Source: Microbacterium sp. Gd 4-13
Lineage (GTDB): Bacteria > Actinomycetota > Actinomycetes > Actinomycetales > Microbacteriaceae
Assembly: GCF_003095395.1 (NCBI RefSeq)
Contig: NZ_QEIJ01000003.1
Span: 186,001-250,000, forward strand
Direction: 5' to 3'
Length of the DNA: 64,000 nt
In this document: piece by piece, positions 8,306-15,904 of the stretch
Layout of the letters: each line of letters begins with the position of its first letter
How positions within the stretch are numbered: position 1 is the stretch's first letter
Made by a program: the position numbers and the translations under genes
The notes under the pieces: model-generated
The model's database searches: none
Told to the model about the DNA's origin: nothing
What the model saw: the letters and a program-made list of their open reading frames with translations, nothing else

Positions 8306-9484
8306 TCAGTCGACGCTGTCGGGCAGCACGATCCAGATGCTCGCGCCGCCGGCGTGCGACGCGTCGATGCCGATGCGTCCGCCGTGCGCCTCCACGATCC
8401 GGCGGCACGTCGACAGCCCGACGCCGAGACCGGGCACCTCCTGAGCCGTCCCGCGTTCCATGAGTTCGAACACGCGCTCGCGCTGCTCGACGGGCACACC
8501 CGGACCGTTGTCGTCCACGGTGATGCGCCACCCGCCGGTGAGCCCGTGGGCGCGCACCTCGACACGCGGCTCGACACCGGCGGCGCTGCTGAACTTCACC
8601 GCGTTGGCCACCAGGTTCTGCACGAGCACCCGAAGCAGAGTCTCGTCACCGATGACCACGACCGCGGCGTCGACCGACACGGTCGCACGAGCCTCCGTCA
8701 GCGCGGAGTCGAGGTCGTCGAGCACACCGCGCACCACCTCGTCGAACTCGACCTCGTCGCGCCGAGGCTGCAGGCCGCCGAGCCGCGCGTAGGCCAGCAG
8801 ATCGGCGATCATCGAATCCATGCGCGCCGCGGCCGACTCGGCACGGGCGAGGGCACGGGCGGCCTGCGGGGCGTTCGCGAGCTCGGGGCTGTCGGCGGCC
8901 AGTTCGATGAACCCGGCGATCGCGGTGAGCGGGTTGCGCAGGTCGTGGCTGACCTGACTGGCGAAGTTCTCGAGCTGCTCGTTCGATTGACCGAGCTCGC
9001 GGGTGATGCGGCGCAGCTCGAGCACGTCGACGACCTGGTGTGCGAGGAGCTCGAGCGCGCGGCTGTCTTCGGGGCTGAGATCACCGGGCTGCTCGTCGAA
9101 GACGCACAGCGTTCCGATCGCGGTTCCGTCCGGCGTGATGAGCGGGCTCGAGGCGTAGAAACGCACGGAGGCGATCTCGCCGGTGACGAAGGGATTGCGA
9201 GCGAACCTCTCGTCCTCGCGGGCGTCCGGGACCACGATGTGCCCGGGCTGTTGGAACACCACCGTGCACATGGAGTCGTCGCGACTGCAGACCGACGCCT
9301 GCACGCCGACGGCGGCGATCTGGTGCTGCAGGCGGTCGTCGAGGATGTTGATCACCGCGGTGGACACTCCACACACGCGCGCTGCGAGCTGCACGAGACC
9401 CTCGAGATCGGGCTCGGGAGGAACCCCGACCACGCGGTACTGGGCGATCGCTTCTCGCCGCGCCACTTCCTGGACTGTGCTCAC
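8306..9484 (-). CDS. GAF-domain sensor histidine kinase
   Basis: A 392-residue cytoplasmic kinase without membrane spans. A GAF domain covers about 22-155. HisKA follows with the phospho-acceptor in QVSHDLRNPLTA (H180). The HATPase domain has NLVANAVKFS (N box), DNGPGVP (G1) and GLGVGLSTCRRIVEAHGG (G2). Start is the GTG at 9484, just before the GAF domain, with a purine-rich GGGGGAAA upstream. No response regulator lies nearby, so it is an orphan kinase with unknown signal; such GAF kinases often resemble bacteriophytochrome-type or redox sensors. Confidence 0.9.
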   Translation of the reverse strand: MSTVQEVARREAIAQYRVVGVPPEPDLEGLVQLAARVCGVSTAVINILDDRLQHQIAAVGVQASVCSRDDSMCTVVFQQPGHIVVPDAREDERFARNPFVTGEIASVRFYASSPLITPDGTAIGTLCVFDEQPGDLSPEDSRALELLAHQVVDVLELRRITRELGQSNEQLENFASQVSHDLRNPLTAIAGFIELAADSPELANAPQAARALARAESAAARMDSMIADLLAYARLGGLQPRRDEVEFDEVVRGVLDDLDSALTEARATVSVDAAVVVIGDETLLRVLVQNLVANAVKFSSAAGVEPRVEVRAHGLTGGWRITVDDNGPGVPVEQRERVFELMERGTAQEVPGLGVGLSTCRRIVEAHGGRIGIDASHAGGASIWIVLPDSVD

Positions 9485-9570
9485 GTTTCCCCCACCGCGA
9501 TCCTCGCGGCCCGGATGCGCCGCTCGACACCCCACCATATGGGCGCGGGAGCGCGATCGGACCGATCGAC

Positions 9571-10428
9571 CTAGCCGTGGTCGACGGGGACGGCGTCGAC
9601 GGAGGGGTGACGCTGGCGCCGGATCGTCAGATAGAGGCGATGCGCGGTGATCACGAGCGCCAACCACAGCGCGCCGAGGATCCATCCGACGAGCACGTCG
9701 GTGAACCAGTGATGACCGAGGTACACGCGGCTCATGCCGACGAGGAGGTCGAACGCGACCGCCGCGGTGATGATCGCGATCCGCGCTCCACGGGAGGTGC
9801 GCCGCAGCACGAGCAGGTAGGCGATCGCGCCGATGACGGCGACCGCGTTGAGGGTGTGGCCGCTGGGGAACGAGGGCGAGTACTCGAACGGGGGCACCGC
9901 GTCGACCAGCGGCGGACGCTCTCGCTGGATCAGCCCCTTGCCGGCGATGGTCATGAGCAGCGAACCCGCCCCGGCCGCGGCGATGATGACCACCGGGGTC
10001 CACGACCTTCTCTTGATGCCGAGCACGAGCATGCCCAGCACCGCGATGACGGGCATACCGATCGTGCCGGCGATGTCGGTGAAGGCCGTCACCGCCACAT
10101 CGAGTCCCGGGCTCCTCAACGTCATCATGAACAGCAGCATCGGCTCGTCGACCCCGGCCACGCCGTCGCCGTCCGCGACGGCGTCGTAGACCTCGACCGC
10201 GGCCACACTCAGCGCCACCACTAGGGCAAGACCCACGAGGAGGGTGATGACGAGCGCGGTGTAGGGACCGATCCGCTCCCCCACTCGACGAGCGACCTGC
10301 TCGATGGTGGCGCCCGCGCCGGTTCGCCAATGCGTGAGGTCGCGACCACCGACGTAGCGATCCTCTGCCAGCTCCCCTTCGACGCCAGGAGCGCTGTCGC
10401 TCGGATCTTCGGTCTGCTCGCGCTTCAT
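9571..10428 (-). CDS. PAP2 family phosphatase, membrane protein
   Basis: Type 2 phosphatidic acid phosphatase or undecaprenyl-diphosphate phosphatase-like, 285 residues. After a hydrophilic N-terminus of about 65 residues come five or six membrane spans. The three phosphatase motifs are present: KGLIQRERP (KX6RP), SFPSGHT (PSGH) and SRVYLGHHWFTDV (SRX5HX3D). The substrate is a lipid phosphate on the outer face of the membrane. Start at MKREQ (10428) gives the shortest conserved form; a longer frame to 10563 runs into the repeat element. Confidence 0.9.
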   Translation of the reverse strand: MKREQTEDPSDSAPGVEGELAEDRYVGGRDLTHWRTGAGATIEQVARRVGERIGPYTALVITLLVGLALVVALSVAAVEVYDAVADGDGVAGVDEPMLLFMMTLRSPGLDVAVTAFTDIAGTIGMPVIAVLGMLVLGIKRRSWTPVVIIAAAGAGSLLMTIAGKGLIQRERPPLVDAVPPFEYSPSFPSGHTLNAVAVIGAIAYLLVLRRTSRGARIAIITAAVAFDLLVGMSRVYLGHHWFTDVLVGWILGALWLALVITAHRLYLTIRRQRHPSVDAVPVDHG

Positions 10429-10502
10429 CCCCCTACTGTGGCCCACAGCGCTGACCGGGAGGTGCCGTTGCCCGTCGACGGGCCGTCGGCTACGGCGGTG
10501 CG

Positions 10503-10573
10503 GACGTAGGAGATGGCGCCGGCGTAGGACGATTCGCGCCACGGCGGCCTGCGTTTGCGCCATGTCCTACGTC
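10503..10573. repeat. Intergenic palindromic repeat, copy 1
   Basis: Arms GACGTAGGAGATGGCGC (10503-10519) and its complement (10557-10573) match at 16 of 17 positions. The inside and the flank (GTCGGGAAC) recur at 32196-32274, so this is a dispersed element. It fills the gap between divergent PAP2 and corA genes and is followed by the word GGATGCTGCG at 10580. Confidence 0.7.
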
Positions 10574-10679
10574 GGGAACGGATGCTGCGCCGGACGCGCG
10601 GGTCGCCGGTTCAGGCCCCTCGCGTGAGGATTGCGCAGGCACGTTCTCCGCCTCGTCCGGACTGGGCGAGACTTGTGCG

Positions 10680-11678
10680 GTGCCCATCATCGACAACGCC
10701 GTGTACGTCAGCGGTCAGCGCATCGAGAACCCCGAGAGCCTCGAGCAGACATTCGCGTACATGCGAGACAAGGGCGGCATGGCGTGGATCGGGCTTTTCC
10801 GTCCGACCCCCGAGGAGATCGAGAAGGTCGCCGCGGAGTTCTCCCTGCATCCCCTGGCCGTCGAAGACGCCCTGACCGGTCATCAGCGCGCCAAACTCGA
10901 ACGGTACGGCGACATCCTGTTCGCGGTGCTGCGACCGGCGCGCTACATCGATGCGACGGAGACGGTCGAGTTCGGCGAGTTGCACGTCTTCGTCGGCCGC
11001 GACTTCGTGGTCACCATCCGCCATGCCGACTCACCCGACCTCGCACGCGTGCGGCGGAGACTGGAGCAGCAGCCCGAGCTCCTCTCGCTCGGCCCGGAGG
11101 CGGTGCTGTACGCGATCCTCGACGAGGTCGTCGACGAGTACTCGCCGGTCGCGGCCGGCGTGCAGAACGACATCGACGAGATCGAAGACGCCCTCTTCGG
11201 CGCCGGTGAACCGAACCTGTCGCGACGCATCTACGATCTGTCGCGCGAGGTGATCGCGTTCCAGCGCGCCTCGGAGCCGCTCGCCGTCATGCTCGAGTCC
11301 CTTCAGCGGGGCGCGGAGAAGTACCGCGTCGACCTCGAACTGCAGCGGTCTCTGCGAGACGTGCTCGACCACGTGCTGGTCGTCTGCCAGAAGCTCTCGG
11401 GGTTCCGGGCCACGCTCGAGAACGCCCTCACCGTCAATGCGACCCTCGTCACCCAGCGCCTCACCGAGACCTCGCTCGAACAGGGTGAGCAGGTGAAGAA
11501 GATCTCCGGGTGGGCGGCGATCCTGTTCGGACCCACCCTCGTCGCCGGGATCTACGGCATGAACTTCGAATCGATGCCCGAGCTGAGTTGGCAGTTCGGC
11601 TATCCGCTGGCCCTCGCGCTCATGGCGGCGACGTCGCTCACGCTCTACATCGTGTTCCGCCGCAAGCGCTGGCTCTGA
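10680..11678 (+). CDS. corA: CorA-family magnesium/cobalt transporter
   Basis: A 332-residue inner-membrane divalent cation channel. The long cytoplasmic alpha-beta funnel (1-265) includes LSRRIYDLSREVIAFQRA and the stalk helix ending EQVKKISGWAAIL. Two C-terminal spans follow, with the selectivity signature YGMNFESMPEL between them, and a basic end RRKRWL. The GTG at 10680 is taken as start because the protein begins there in family alignments (PIIDNAVYVSG). Converges with the PIG-V-like gene with a 3-nt gap. Confidence 0.93.
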   Translation: MPIIDNAVYVSGQRIENPESLEQTFAYMRDKGGMAWIGLFRPTPEEIEKVAAEFSLHPLAVEDALTGHQRAKLERYGDILFAVLRPARYIDATETVEFGELHVFVGRDFVVTIRHADSPDLARVRRRLEQQPELLSLGPEAVLYAILDEVVDEYSPVAAGVQNDIDEIEDALFGAGEPNLSRRIYDLSREVIAFQRASEPLAVMLESLQRGAEKYRVDLELQRSLRDVLDHVLVVCQKLSGFRATLENALTVNATLVTQRLTETSLEQGEQVKKISGWAAILFGPTLVAGIYGMNFESMPELSWQFGYPLALALMAATSLTLYIVFRRKRWL

Positions 11679-11681
11679 CCC

Positions 11682-12986
11682 CTACGGGTGGTTGACGGTC
11701 CAGAGCACCCAGACGCAGAGCGTCTGCAGAGCGATGCATCCCGCGATGATCGCGGTGCGCCGCTTCTTCGTCTTCGACAGACGCTCGTCTCCGAGCAGCG
11801 GCGACAGCGGCACCATGAGTCGGAACGTGCTCTGCTGCGGCAGGAACACCGCGAACAGGTAGAGACCGTAGCTGAACGCGAACGAGACGATGACGATGCC
11901 CAGGCGCCGCACCGAGCGCGACCACAGCAGCATCGCGAAACCGACCATGAGCGCGATCACCAGGATGGGCCCAATCACGCCGAGGTGCGTGGCAGCCTGG
12001 CGGAACCAGGGGGTCAGCGGGATGAACTCGTCGTTGCCGACCGACTGCAGCCACCAGCCCGTCTCGGTGCGGATGTAGGCGTTGCGCGTTCCGGTGACCG
12101 CCTGCGCGATGACCGGCCACATGAGACCGGCCGCCGCCGAGAGCGCACCGGAGACGAGGATGCCGATCACCTGGATGCGGGGGAACGGGTCGACACGTCG
12201 ACGGAAGAACCGCACGAGGAAGAGGATGCCGAGCGCCAGCGCGATCGCGAGCGCGCCGGGGCGGGTGAACGCGGCGATGACACCGATGGGTGCGACAGCC
12301 AGATACCGGCGCTGATGGATCAGCAGGAGGGCGCTGAACAGCAGGAGCATGAGGAGCGACTCGGCGTAGCCCAGCACGTACACGAACGACAGCGGCGCGA
12401 ACGAGAAGAAGACGACGGCCCACCAGGCGGCCTTCGGCGTGGTGGTGCGGCGCAGCAGGAGGAACAGCACCCAGGTGGCCCCGAGGGTCGCCAGGATGCT
12501 GATGCCCACGCCGGCGAGCTGCCACGACCCTCCCGCGAGCGGCGAGAAGATGCGCTCGAGCGTCGGGAAGACCGGGAGGAACGCCCAGTTGTTCGGCAGG
12601 ATGTCGCCCTGCACGTTCATGGGGAGGGAGACCGGATAGCCCTCGAGCGAGATCTGACCGTAACGGTCGGCATCCCACTCGGTGATGAAGTCGAGGAACG
12701 TCCCGATGCGCTGGCCGTCGGGGCCGTGGCTGAGACCGAGCGACCGGGCGAGCTCGTAGGCCCCCCACAGCAGACCGAGGCTCGTCGCGCGCGCGACCGC
12801 CCACAGCAGGAAGACCTGGCGGAACATGCCGCGCTCGATGACGGGGACCGCACCCCGAGGAGAGCGGAACAGGTCGGCGGCGGCGAGCCGCAGCATCCGG
12901 TGCACTCGCGACCGACGCACTCTCGAGCCGTCGACCCGTACCGGTTCGACGATGGTCTCGATCACATCGGTGGAGGGTGCACTCAC
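11682..12986 (-). CDS. PIG-V-like mannosyltransferase family membrane protein
   Basis: A 434-residue multi-span (about 9-11) membrane protein of the actinobacterial PIG-V/GT-C-like type, probably adding mannose from polyprenyl-phosphate-mannose to a lipid or protein. Key features: WDADRYGQISLEGYP in the first periplasmic loop, where GT-C enzymes carry their catalytic acid, and NWAFLPVFPTLERI. A PMT enzyme at 22601 suggests that polyprenyl-mannose is made here. Start is GTG at 12986. A TTTTTA/TAAATA-rich stretch at 13110-13135 upstream could hold the promoter. Confidence 0.78.
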   Translation of the reverse strand: MSAPSTDVIETIVEPVRVDGSRVRRSRVHRMLRLAAADLFRSPRGAVPVIERGMFRQVFLLWAVARATSLGLLWGAYELARSLGLSHGPDGQRIGTFLDFITEWDADRYGQISLEGYPVSLPMNVQGDILPNNWAFLPVFPTLERIFSPLAGGSWQLAGVGISILATLGATWVLFLLLRRTTTPKAAWWAVVFFSFAPLSFVYVLGYAESLLMLLLFSALLLIHQRRYLAVAPIGVIAAFTRPGALAIALALGILFLVRFFRRRVDPFPRIQVIGILVSGALSAAAGLMWPVIAQAVTGTRNAYIRTETGWWLQSVGNDEFIPLTPWFRQAATHLGVIGPILVIALMVGFAMLLWSRSVRRLGIVIVSFAFSYGLYLFAVFLPQQSTFRLMVPLSPLLGDERLSKTKKRRTAIIAGCIALQTLCVWVLWTVNHP

Positions 12987-13141
12987 GCGGGGGCCTTTCG
13001 CAAAGGGAGACTGCGGCGGTCCGTGCGCGCGAGGGCGTCCGTGACGACAGGAAGCCCCGCGACATTACGGCTCTCGAAGCCTACCGCGCGGCCCCTGTGA
13101 GGATCCAGTATTTATCAGATCAGCGGCTAAAAACTGCCCGC

Positions 13142-14020
13142 TCAGACGAGGAAAATCGGGAGAGCGCCCGGGTTGTGGGCGTGAACGAGCACCGAGAAGA
13201 CGACCGCGTCGAACAGCAGATGCACCGTCACGACGTAAGCGAGCGACCGGGTGCGGAGGAACACGACGCCCTGGATCAGGGCGAACGGGATCGTCAATGC
13301 CGGGCCCCACGCCTGGTAGCCCAGCTCCCAGAGGAAGGCCACGAACACGATGGTCTGCAGCACGTTCGCCTGCCAGGTCACGGCGTGCCGACGAAGCAGC
13401 ACGAACACCGTGCAGATGAAGAAGAGCTCGTCCCAGATGCCGACCGCGCCCACCCCGACGAACAACCGGGCGATGAGGTCGGGCGTGTTCACGACGGGCC
13501 AGTTCTGGTAGACGCCGGAGGTGATGAAGTAGAACGGCAGGATCAGCCAGCCGAGCGCGAGCACGCCCACGAGCCAGATCCACTGCACCCGCGACCACCG
13601 TCCGCCGCCGCGCCACGGGAAGCGGATGGCGTAGTCGCGATATACGAAGCGCGAGATGACGTAGGGCACCACCACCGCACCGCCGAGGGCGAGGGTGAAG
13701 CGCAGGAAGGCGGGATTGTCGAGCTCGGCGTGCAACGGGATGGCCGAGACGATCAGCTGCCCGATCGCGATGAGCGACAGGTCGCGGAACAGGCTCGGGG
13801 CGGCCTTGCCCACCCCGCTCTGGCGCGACGGCATGATGGCGACGCCGTGGTGGCGGTCGACGACCCAGGCTCCGATGAGCGCCGCGGCCAGCAGCATCCA
13901 GCCGAGCCAGGCGATCTGCACGACGAAGAACGCGGGAGCGGCGAGGCAGACCAGGAGTGCGGGCGCGAGCGACCACGTCCAGGTGGCGGTGGTCGGTGCG
14001 ACGGCGGCGGGGGTCTTCAT
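13142..14020 (-). CDS. CPBP-family intramembrane metalloprotease-like protein
   Basis: A 292-residue protein with about eight membrane spans in the CPBP (Abi) superfamily. Motif 1 is present but reads WDELFF...LLRRH, with Asp in place of the first Glu of EExxxR, and motif 3 is VTVHLLFDAVVF. The altered motif 1 leaves catalytic activity in doubt. Its ATG overlaps the trmB stop codon (ATGA), so it is translationally coupled to trmB. CPBP proteins are linked to prenyl-protein processing or bacteriocin self-immunity; the role here is unknown. Confidence 0.82.
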   Translation of the reverse strand: MKTPAAVAPTTATWTWSLAPALLVCLAAPAFFVVQIAWLGWMLLAAALIGAWVVDRHHGVAIMPSRQSGVGKAAPSLFRDLSLIAIGQLIVSAIPLHAELDNPAFLRFTLALGGAVVVPYVISRFVYRDYAIRFPWRGGGRWSRVQWIWLVGVLALGWLILPFYFITSGVYQNWPVVNTPDLIARLFVGVGAVGIWDELFFICTVFVLLRRHAVTWQANVLQTIVFVAFLWELGYQAWGPALTIPFALIQGVVFLRTRSLAYVVTVHLLFDAVVFSVLVHAHNPGALPIFLV

Positions 14021-14757
14021 CGCTCGGTGGCTCCGGTGCGTCGGTAAGCGAGATCGCGGATGCTGCGGCCCACCCGTGCACCCTTCTGTTCGAACGCGGT
14101 GAGGATGCGGCCGTCGAACCTCTCGGCCCACTCCCCCTCGAATGCGCGCTCGAAGTCGGGCGAGGCGTCGAGGACGGTACGCATCTGGCGGGCGTAGTGC
14201 TCCCAGTCGGTGGCGAGGCGCAGCATCCCCCCGTCCTTCACGGCGCCCGCGGCGATCCCGGCGAACTCCTCGTCGATGAGGCGCCGCTTGTTGTGCTTGG
14301 ACTTGTGCCACGGGTCGGGGAAGAAGATCCACAGTTCGTCGATCGATGCCGCCGGGAGCAGGTGCTCGAGAACCTCGGGGGCGTTCGCCTCCACCAGGCG
14401 GAGGTTCTCGACTCCCTCGCGCGCGGCGTCGAGCATGGTGCGGGCGAGGCCTGCCCGGAAGACCTCGACGGCGAGGAAGTCGACGTCAGGCCGGGTCGAA
14501 CTGGCGTGGATGATCGCGTGGCCCTGACCGGAGCCGATCTCGACGATCAGGGGAGCCTCGCGGCCCCACACGACGGCGGGTTCGACCGCCGATCCGGCGA
14601 GGACGCTGGTGACCGCGTCATCGCGCGGCACATCGATCAGATAGAAGTCGGAGTACGCGGCCCACGCGCGTTCCTGCCCGTCGGACATCCGGCCGCTGCG
14701 GCGGACGAACGACACCGGGCGCTCTCGGAACGTGGGCTCGGGAGTGGGCTCGGGCAT
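14017..14757 (-). CDS. trmB: tRNA (guanine-N7-)-methyltransferase
   Basis: SAM-dependent m7G46 formation in tRNA. The 246-residue protein has the SAM loop IVEIGSGQGHAII, FLAVEVFRAGL, and the TrmB signature WIFFPDPWHKSKHNKRRL with the catalytic Asp. N-terminal basic segment VRRSGRMSDGQERAW is typical of actinobacterial TrmB. First gene of a two-gene unit with the CPBP protein. Confidence 0.95.
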   Translation of the reverse strand: MPEPTPEPTFRERPVSFVRRSGRMSDGQERAWAAYSDFYLIDVPRDDAVTSVLAGSAVEPAVVWGREAPLIVEIGSGQGHAIIHASSTRPDVDFLAVEVFRAGLARTMLDAAREGVENLRLVEANAPEVLEHLLPAASIDELWIFFPDPWHKSKHNKRRLIDEEFAGIAAGAVKDGGMLRLATDWEHYARQMRTVLDASPDFERAFEGEWAERFDGRILTAFEQKGARVGRSIRDLAYRRTGATER

Positions 14758-14763
14758 TCCCCC

Positions 14764-14769
14764 AGGCTA
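14764..14769 (-). promoter_or_regulatory. Leaderless-type -10 box of trmB
   Basis: TAGCCT on the minus strand, 6 nt before the ATG at 14757. Confidence 0.5.
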
Positions 14770-14814
14770 CGCGAGCGCGCCGGGCGGCCCTTGCGAACCA
14801 TCCAGTCTCTTGCT

Positions 14815-14924
14815 CCCCCGTCACGACTGGCGCGTGGAACCCACCATCCGCGACAGGGGAGGTCTCATCGACGCGCTCCGCTGTCGCGATTGGTGCGCGG
14901 AACCCGCCCTTTGCGACAGGAGAG
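14815..14924. repeat. Two-copy intergenic hairpin repeat
   Basis: Two related units (14815-14861 and 14881-14924) share CTGG/TTGG-N-GCG-GGAACCC and GCGACAGG-GAG blocks. The second has CTGTCGC and GCGACAG arms. They lie between the trmB promoter and the DUF3097 stop. Confidence 0.6.
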
Positions 14925-14964
14925 ATGGAGAGCGCGGGGCACGGACGGGGGTGAGGCGCAGATG

Positions 14965-15801
14965 CTACGGGCCGACGGTGACGAAGTCGATGAGCTCCTC
15001 GACGCGGCCGAGGAGGGCGGGCTCGAGATTGCGGAACGTGGTGACCCGGCCGAGGATGCGCTGCCACGCGCGAGCGATGTCGGCCTGGTCTTCGGCGGGC
15101 CAGCCGAAGGCGCGGCAGATGCCGACCTTCCACTCGACGCTGCGGGGGATCTCGGGCCACCGCTCGATGCCCATCGTCTGCGGCGTGACGCACTGCCAGA
15201 CGTCGACGAACGGGTGGCCGACGATGCGCACGTGCGCACCGTGCGTGCCTCGGGCGACGGCCTCGGCGATGCGCGACTCCTTCGACCCCTTCACGAGGTG
15301 ATCCACGAGCACCCCGTAGCGCCGCTCTGCGGACGGCGGCTCGGCGTCGAGCAGGTCGTCGAGCAGATCCACGCCCTGGAGGTATTCGACGACGACGCCT
15401 TCGGCGCGGAGGTCGGCGCCCCACACCTTCTCGACCAGCTCGGCGTCGTGACGCCCCTCGACGAGGATGCGACTCGCCCGCGCAACGCGAGCGCGCTCGG
15501 AGGCGGGGGCGAACGAACCCGAGGCGGTGCGGCGGGTTCCGGTGGGCGCGGCCTTCGGAACCACCAGCACAACGGGCTCGCCGTCGACGAGAAAGCCCGA
15601 ACCCAGCGGGAACAGGCGACGGCGCCCGTGGCGGTCTTCGAGTTCGACCGTGCTGGAGGCGATGCCCACGACGGCGCCCACGTACCCGTCGGCCGCCACC
15701 TCCACGACGAGGTCACGGGATGCTTCGACCTGCGCGGCGACCTTGCGGCCGGCGTCGCGCCATCCCTTCGCGAGCACGTCTGCGCCGTACCGATCGTCCA
15801 T
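14965..15801 (-). CDS. DUF3097 family protein
   Basis: A 278-residue protein conserved across actinobacteria. Recognised from RYGADVLAKGW at the start, the SH3-like strand segment VELEDRHGRRRLFPL, ASRILVEGRHDAELVEKVWG, GVLVDHLVKGSKESRIA and the closing LLGRVEELIDFVTVGP. The middle resembles a TOPRIM-type nucleotide-binding fold (VEGRHDAEL), but its activity is not known. ATG at 15801 has the ribosome site GGGAGGAG; the frame runs upstream to 15879 with no conserved sequence. Confidence 0.9.
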   Translation of the reverse strand: MDDRYGADVLAKGWRDAGRKVAAQVEASRDLVVEVAADGYVGAVVGIASSTVELEDRHGRRRLFPLGSGFLVDGEPVVLVVPKAAPTGTRRTASGSFAPASERARVARASRILVEGRHDAELVEKVWGADLRAEGVVVEYLQGVDLLDDLLDAEPPSAERRYGVLVDHLVKGSKESRIAEAVARGTHGAHVRIVGHPFVDVWQCVTPQTMGIERWPEIPRSVEWKVGICRAFGWPAEDQADIARAWQRILGRVTTFRNLEPALLGRVEELIDFVTVGP

Positions 15802-15892
15802 GGCTGCTCCTCCCGACCGGCCGAGCCTAGACCGGCTCCCCCGCGCCTGCGGCGGGGCACGCCGAGCGCTATCGTGCATGCCCGCCGGTGCA

Positions 15893-15898
15893 TAGACT
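15893..15898 (+). promoter_or_regulatory. Leaderless-type -10 box of the TPM gene
   Basis: TAGACT, 6 nt, then the GTG at 15905. Confidence 0.5.
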
Positions 15899-15904
15899 CG
15901 ACCC

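Noticed and set aside
4570..8463. Very long plus-strand frame antisense to the lamin-tail gene (about 1300 codons)
   Set aside because: High-GC shadow frame: no ribosome site, Arg/Val/Gly-rich, no domain; the minus strand gives signal peptide, repeats and sorting signal.
9571..10563. Long plus and minus frames around the PAP2 and kinase genes, including a fused kinase-PAP2 frame
   Set aside because: The frame merging 8306-10330 is a shadow upstream of the kinase start; PAP2 motifs lie in a different minus frame.
13142..14020. CPBP gene as a phage abortive-infection (Abi) gene
   Set aside because: The name Abi is historical; it is coupled to trmB in a core locus and has no defence neighbours.
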